Source: Siphonodentalium dalli
Taxonomy: Eukaryota > Mollusca > Scaphopoda > Gadilida > Siphonodentaliidae
Direction of reading: 5' to 3'
Assembly: GCA_032622095.1 (NCBI GenBank)
Contig: CP136068.1
Location: forward strand, 160,909,465-160,973,464
Length of the DNA: 64,000 bases
Shown here: positions 58,642 through 64,000 of the stretch, piece by piece
How the letters are laid out: each line of letters begins with the position of its first letter
Numbering within the stretch: the first letter of the stretch is position 1
Translations under genes and position numbers: made by a program
The notes under the pieces: generated by a model
Databases searched by the model: none
What the model was told of the DNA's origin: nothing
What the model saw: only the letters and a program-made list of their open reading frames with translations

Positions 58642-59913
58642 ATCTATTAGTATATCGATGGCTTTGAACTAAAACTCGGTATATCCATATTCATATATTT
58701 TGCAGGAGAGATAAAACTATCTTCAAGCTCATTTATTATGCCAATCAGTGACACATAAATATATATATTATTTGCATTATAGACATCAATACATATGCGC
58801 TATAAAACCCCTAATTTATGTTGACCGCATGCTGATATCAATACTAATTAAGAAGCTATTTATATAAGTGCTTTTATCAGCACAGCAGTAAAGCACATTT
58901 GAGACGCAGTGGCTTGGAAGAATAAAGCGGCCATTAATAATGGTGTTTACTACCGATCAGATGTATTACATTGCTAGCACATGTTCCAAATAGATGGTCT
59001 TATCTGGTAATGATAGATTCTACCATGTTAAGTAGACAGCTTGAAATGTGTATCTGCTGTAACAAGACCAATGATTGTATTTTACTAGTTTATTGCATTT
59101 ATGTAATTAGACAATATATTGTTTCAATTTGAGATAAGAACCCCCAATGTGGCTCATTGAATGAATTGGTGCAACAATGAGTTCTATATTTCACTAACTT
59201 GACATGTTGTTTGGCTGTATTATTAGCAACGGTGACTGATAGACTAAAATTAAATATATTAGTTCGCCGCTATAGACTATACATGGGTTTAAAGACACGG
59301 TTGGCCTTGGCGGTGGGTATCCTGTGAAAATATTTCCACCCGTCAAAAACCGCCATAAACAGAAAGAACATCAAAATGTAGATAGACTTTGTCCGTATAC
59401 AAATAAGAAATATCGCATAAACAGTATGTTATGGTCATTTGTTTGACCATTGTTATGTAAACAAAAGCATAAAATGTTACTTTTCTGGTGTTTGTTTATA
59501 TTATGATGTTAAACATAAAGAGCGTTCTTTGTTGGTGAATACCTGATATGGAACTAATAAAGAGCGTTTATGTCATTTGTGTGTGATTAGCCAGTAGCAT
59601 TGTGCTGTCTTCTGTAACACAATCAGGCTCTCGCTTAGGTAAAATATAGTAGGTCTTTATGATAACATGCTGTTTACGCGATGGTCATGGTATATATGAA
59701 CGGAACTGTATGCGTTTTAATGTTTTTCTGTTTACGGTGTTTGGAACAAATATGAATATTTTCGACAATTAAGGCCGCACGTGCCTTTAATGTACATTTA
59801 TGTAGGCATAGCATAGCATGCATTTAGATGGTACTCACATTGTTAGAATATTCCTAAGGAAATCACAAACCGCTTGGCTCCTAAACATCGAAACACAACT
59901 ACTAATCCACTAA
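58642..59913. other. No gene recognised
   Basis: AT-rich, with two AAAGAGCGT words (59,517 and 59,560). Nothing else supported. Confidence 0.35.
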
Positions 59914-62419
59914 TCTATATCTATATTTTCGAATGTCTGTCTGTCTGTCTGTCTGTCTGTGTTCTATATAAATTCACAGGGGACCATCTAGATGCCACCA
60001 AAGGGGTCTACTAGGAGTAACTTTTTACGAGAAATATAATGGTGAGGGTTATGATTTTCTAAATGGACGCCGTTGTTGTCAGGGGCAGAAAAGAGGGGCA
60101 GAATTTTTATTTGTCGCCGATTGCCATGAAACCTATATATAATCATTCCCATGATATAAGGAATCTGATGGTGTGGTTTAAATATGTCAAGAGTGGCGCC
60201 GTTCGAGTCAGGGATGCACGGAAGGGGAGAGGGGCTCCAAAATTGATAAACTAAGTTTAGCGCTGAGGGACCATCTAGATGGCACCAAACGGTCTACTAG
60301 GAGTTAACCTTTTACGAGAAAGATAATGGTGCGGGTTAGAATTTTCTAAAGTGACGCTGTTGTCAGGGGCAGAAAAGGGGGAGGGGTAGAAAAAAATGTT
60401 TCCCGCCGATTGCCACGAAACTGTTTTTATATAATCATTCCCATAATATGAGGAATCTAATGGTGTTGTTTAAATATGTCAAACGTGGCGCCATTCGCGT
60501 CAGGGATGCACCGAAGGGGAGAGGGGCATCAACATTGATAAAACTAATTTTAGCACAGATTTCCACCAAATTATTACACATTCTTCACCATGATACAAGG
60601 AATCTAATTGTATTATTTAAAGACACCAAATTGGTATCGTTTGGATGTGAGATTGGGGGGGGGGGGTAGGCACTAAATTTGATAAGAATTGGTTTAGTCA
60701 CCGATTGCTACCAAACTTCTACAAAATCATCCACATGGTATGAGGAGTCTAATTGTGTGGATTAAAACTGTTAAAAGTGGCGTCATTCGAGTCAGGGGTG
60801 CACTGAAAAGGAGAGGGGCACCAGAATTGATACACAATAATTTTATCGCCAATTTCCACCAACTTGATACATATCATGCGATATCATGCGATACATATCA
60901 TGCGATTTAAAGACGCTATATTGGTGCTGATTGTGAGAGATGGTGGTGGGGTAGGCACTCTCATTTGATAAAACAAATTGTTTTATAGTCGCCGATTAAC
61001 ACCAAACTTATACATATTTATCTCCATAATATCAGGAGTCTAATTGTGTGGTTTAAAGATGTCAAAAGTTCGAGACAGGGGTCCATAGATGGTGAGGGAG
61101 ACACAAAAATGGATAAACAGTATGTTTAGCGCCGATTTCCACCAGACTGATTCATATTCTTCTCCGTGATACGAGGAATCTAATCGTGTGGTTTAAATAC
61201 GCCAAATTGGTGCCGTTTGGTTGAGAGATATGGGGGGCCCTAAATTTGATAGAAACTTGTATACTCGCCAATTTTCAACAATTTTATATATATTCATCTC
61301 AATAATGAGTCTAAGTTTGTGGTTTAATGATTTCAAATGTGGCGCCGCTTGAGTCCGAAATAGGGACGGGCGGGTCACCAAAACTGATAGAAATATGTTT
61401 AGTGCCAATTAACATCAAATTCATATATCTTCTCAAATGATATGATGAATCAAATCATGCGTGTTAAAAAACGTTTCACGGGGTACAATGGAGATGGCAC
61501 CAAGGCATTCTAACAGTGGTAACTTTTTACGAGGAAGATAATGGTGCATGTTAATATATCAGAATAGCTCATGTTAATATTATAACACAATTGAGACTGA
61601 TGCATTCAATATCGTTTCCACAAAACAGTTACAAGAGATATGGAAATGTATAGAAGGCCTGTTCAACAATAGTGGTCACAGTGTGCCGTCAAATATAATT
61701 TCTTCTGAGATAAAAGAAAATGGAGTCAGTGGCACATGACTTTTCAGGATCCTTCAATACTCACATCTGACAATGTTATATCTGCCCAATATACAGACGA
61801 TATATTTCATGTTTTATAAAAGACTCGTCACCTAACATAAACAACTCAAAATCTCGCTCTGTGTCTCGCTCTGTAGATGCATAGCAACATTTCTTTTAAA
61901 CTTTAAATAATTAGCCAGTATATAGCACAATGAACAGAGGAGCACCTGGACATTTCTTTAAAACATCTGTATCTTCATGGATGTATGATAACCAGGTGTC
62001 CTCAACATGTTAGTCAAACCCACTGGATTGATTGATACATCTCTATGTAAACCCAATTGTCGTCTTTTATTTTTGCGAACTAAAGTGTTTATGATGTGCA
62101 TGTTATAATGTCTGAAGTATACGCAGTTGTAAGTAAATATATAGTTCTTTATTGGTGGGACGGATTAATCGCGATAAACAAAATGACAATCGCTCCGATC
62201 CGACAAGGTGAGCTACTACTTATATTCCATGTGTAAGAATCATGTTTTGTGATGCTATTTGGATATATAATTTATGAGAATATGTGTAACGCTCTGAACA
62301 AGAGTATCCTCTATTCCCACAAGAGTATCCTATATACCTCTATTATATAACCATATATCCACAATATGCAGAGGGTTTCACATCACTTTAACATGGGCAA
62401 CGCCGGGTAACCCTGCTAG
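59914..62419 (+). mobile_element. 2.5 kb non-autonomous Helitron-like element (plus strand)
   Basis: Starts A|TCTATATCTATATTTTCG followed by (TGTC)n and ends GGCAACGCCGGGTAACCCTG then CTAG|T at 62,416-62,419. The interior (60,060-61,450) is a tandem array of about eight diverged 165-180-bp units, each with GGAATCTAATTGTGTGGTTT, a GGCGCC.TTCGAGTCAGGG word and a GATTTCCACCAAA word. It is collinear, inverted, with 35,208-37,720. No transposition protein is encoded; short frames in the array are by-products. Confidence 0.8.
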
Positions 62420-62479
62420 TATGACATAATTGTAGTTATATAAATCCTGTACAATATAATACAAATGTTCTACAGTGAG

Positions 62480-63660
62480 TTAATCTTCATCTGTGTCCTC
62501 ATCTGCCTCCTGATTGTCAGGCTCAGGTAGATAGTCGACGACACCATCCTCTCCGTTCAATCTTTGGTACAAAGAGTGGAATTCTTCTGGGATCACCACA
62601 GAAGCACACAACTTCAGAAGGATCTTCTTTTTTGCGGCCGAGATTGTAAGCAGCCGATTGGGCACCAATGCTGTAGTGGACGACTGCTGTGACCGACGGG
62701 ACTTGCCTATGCACTTTATCTCTTTAAATTCTGTGTCAGCGTGATCCATTTTCACGAAAATTTAGTTTGGAGAAGTTTTCCTGAGCTGAATACATTTTAA
62801 TTTCAGCCAGTTAACTTTTATGCCATCAGTTGTTGTCCTTGTATTTCTAAGCAGCTGTTGAGCAATAGCCTTGAAGTTGATGAAATCCCTCTGTTTCATT
62901 GGTACCACTTTATATGGATTTTTTCGCCTGGCCATTCATATTACTGTATCCCATTGACTCGGAGTGTATATTGGAGTCTTTTTCTTGGCAAATTCAATTG
63001 CTGAGTGCATTGAGTCACATTCCATTTGTGTGTGGCCTGTTTCGAGAAACTTGTGCTCAACTGTATGCATATGGGTGGATGTTCTTATAAAAGACAGCAA
63101 AGCAGCGGCAACGTACTTGTTTCTATTTTGCCCAGTGCAGTTATCTGAATATAGGATGGCATGCTGGATGTGAATAGGAAGAGCAGACAGATACATATAT
63201 AGACCAGTCCCAATCTCACACGAACCCCTGTTCCCTTCAGTTTCATTCCACACATAATTGTGCCCTTGATTATCTGCGAGAGAGTTGGTGGAAAGGTTGT
63301 AAAATCGCAGCTTCCGTTTGTAGAATAGCTGACTAACCAAACCACAAGGTGAAGGTAGAACGGCTTCCAGTTCAAAGCACGCTGTTTTAACAGTGTTGTT
63401 ATTAATTGCTAACTGTTTATCGGCAGCTTTTTGTTCTCTAGCTTTAACCTTTCTTTCTTGATGGGCAGAAAATTCAGCCTCAGTCATTGGAGACACTGAT
63501 TCATTTTGTTGTTTTTCCCTGCTGTACTTTGTACAAACCAGGCACTGATCTTTTTTGGGACATGGAAAGAATAATTGAAGTTTTCATTGAAGAATTTCCG
63601 GTACACACCCCTGGAGACAGTTTTTGCACTGCATAATTGCAGATACAGTTCGTACATTTG
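62480..63660 (-). pseudogene. DDE-like transposase-derived protein, inactivated
   Basis: Reading on the minus strand: an N-terminal block MYELYLQLC...YRKFFNENFNYSF in one frame. A one-base loss in an A run near 63,551 shifts to KKDQCLVCTKY, EAEFSAHQERKVKARE and then the core YNLSTNS, VWNETEGNRGSCEIGTGL, ILYSDNCTGQNRNKYVAA, FLETGHTQMECDSMHSAI and PSQWDTVI. A TGA stop (62,936-62,938) sits where the family has a residue, the frame continues NPYKVV and RDFINFKAIA, meets a TAA (62,762-62,764), and ends SAAKKKILLKLCASVVIPEE FHSLY. The YSDxCxGQNxN and GHTxMECDSxHS blocks mark a transposase-like (RNase H fold) family common in invertebrate genomes. It ends at TAA 62,480. Confidence 0.7.
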
Positions 63661-63672
63661 TGTTATATTTAG

Positions 63673-64000
63673 CAGGGTTGGGGCGATTACATGCCAATGT
63701 AATCGATTACGATTACAATTACTTTTGATTTACATGATTACGATTACGATTATTGATTGCATTTTTCCAATGTAATCGATTACGATTACAATTACTTTAG
63801 TAAATGTATCGATTACTTTTCGATTACATCTTATTGCAATTGCTAGTGTCCAACCATTTTGATTGCATAGGAGTAAATAATGAAACAAATCAAATTAAAA
63901 TATCAAATTGATTGAATAAAACATCACTACATAGCATGGACACAAGACGCGACTGAAATAATAGAAAGAAGCATGCAATAAACACATACACTTTTTACAT
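63673..64000 (+). mobile_element. Start of a hAT-like element
   Basis: CAGGGTTGGGGCGATTAC is a typical hAT-type terminus. It is followed by repeated GTAATCGATTACGATTACAA blocks (three rounds). The element runs off the right edge, so the other terminus and the 8-bp duplication cannot be seen. It interrupts the upstream end of the transposase pseudogene. Confidence 0.6.

Overview
The window is eukaryotic, AT-rich and intron-dominated, with very few long reading frames. The gene structure (single-domain exons split in phase 1), the tRNA-headed SINE with an (ATT)n tail, Helitron-like elements ending in CTAG|T, a Penelope-like reverse transcriptase and many MITEs suggest a lophotrochozoan animal, probably a mollusc. 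That placement is inference from the style of the repeats. No prokaryotic gene, operon or CRISPR array is present.

Region 1, about 1-20,200, minus strand: one gene for a secreted protein built from thrombospondin type-1 repeats (TSRs). Transcription runs from high to low coordinates. A signal-peptide exon (19,891-20,179) ends in phase 1. It is followed by nine separate TSR exons, eight of exactly 168 nt and the last of 159 nt, all phase 1-1, and the gene runs off the left edge of the window. From 8.4 kb downwards the exons alternate between two subtypes (A: SEW...QGNRIR; B: AEW...HGTQSR) in a tandem array of 2.5-2.7 kb cassettes. The array is decaying in places: the last TSR has lost two cysteines, one B exon has lost its AG acceptor, and one A exon is cut to about 40 nt beside a missing B exon. 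The introns are full of insertions, and several can be proven against empty paralogous copies of the same intron.

Region 2, about 20-35 kb: no convincing host gene. It holds two MITE families that share an unusual palindromic hairpin module but have different termini, two head-to-tail Helitron-like copies, remnants of non-LTR reverse transcriptase, and one possible Asp-rich terminal exon on the minus strand.

Region 3, about 35-48 kb: a 2.5 kb Helitron-like element on the minus strand directly abuts a broken Penelope-like reverse transcriptase. Beyond it lie tandem repeats, a strong 100-nt hairpin and a fragment of an uncharacterised element-associated protein.

Region 4, about 48-54 kb: an X-Y-X' ... 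Y' duplication. The Y segment carries the start of a coding exon. Only the Y' copy continues into a full exon, for a membrane-anchored protein with a PAN/apple-like cysteine pattern. The other copy is truncated.

Region 5, about 58-64 kb: fragments of mobile-element proteins, a second 2.5 kb Helitron-like copy on the plus strand, a DDE-like transposase-derived pseudogene with two in-frame stops and a frameshift, and the start of a hAT-like element at the right edge.
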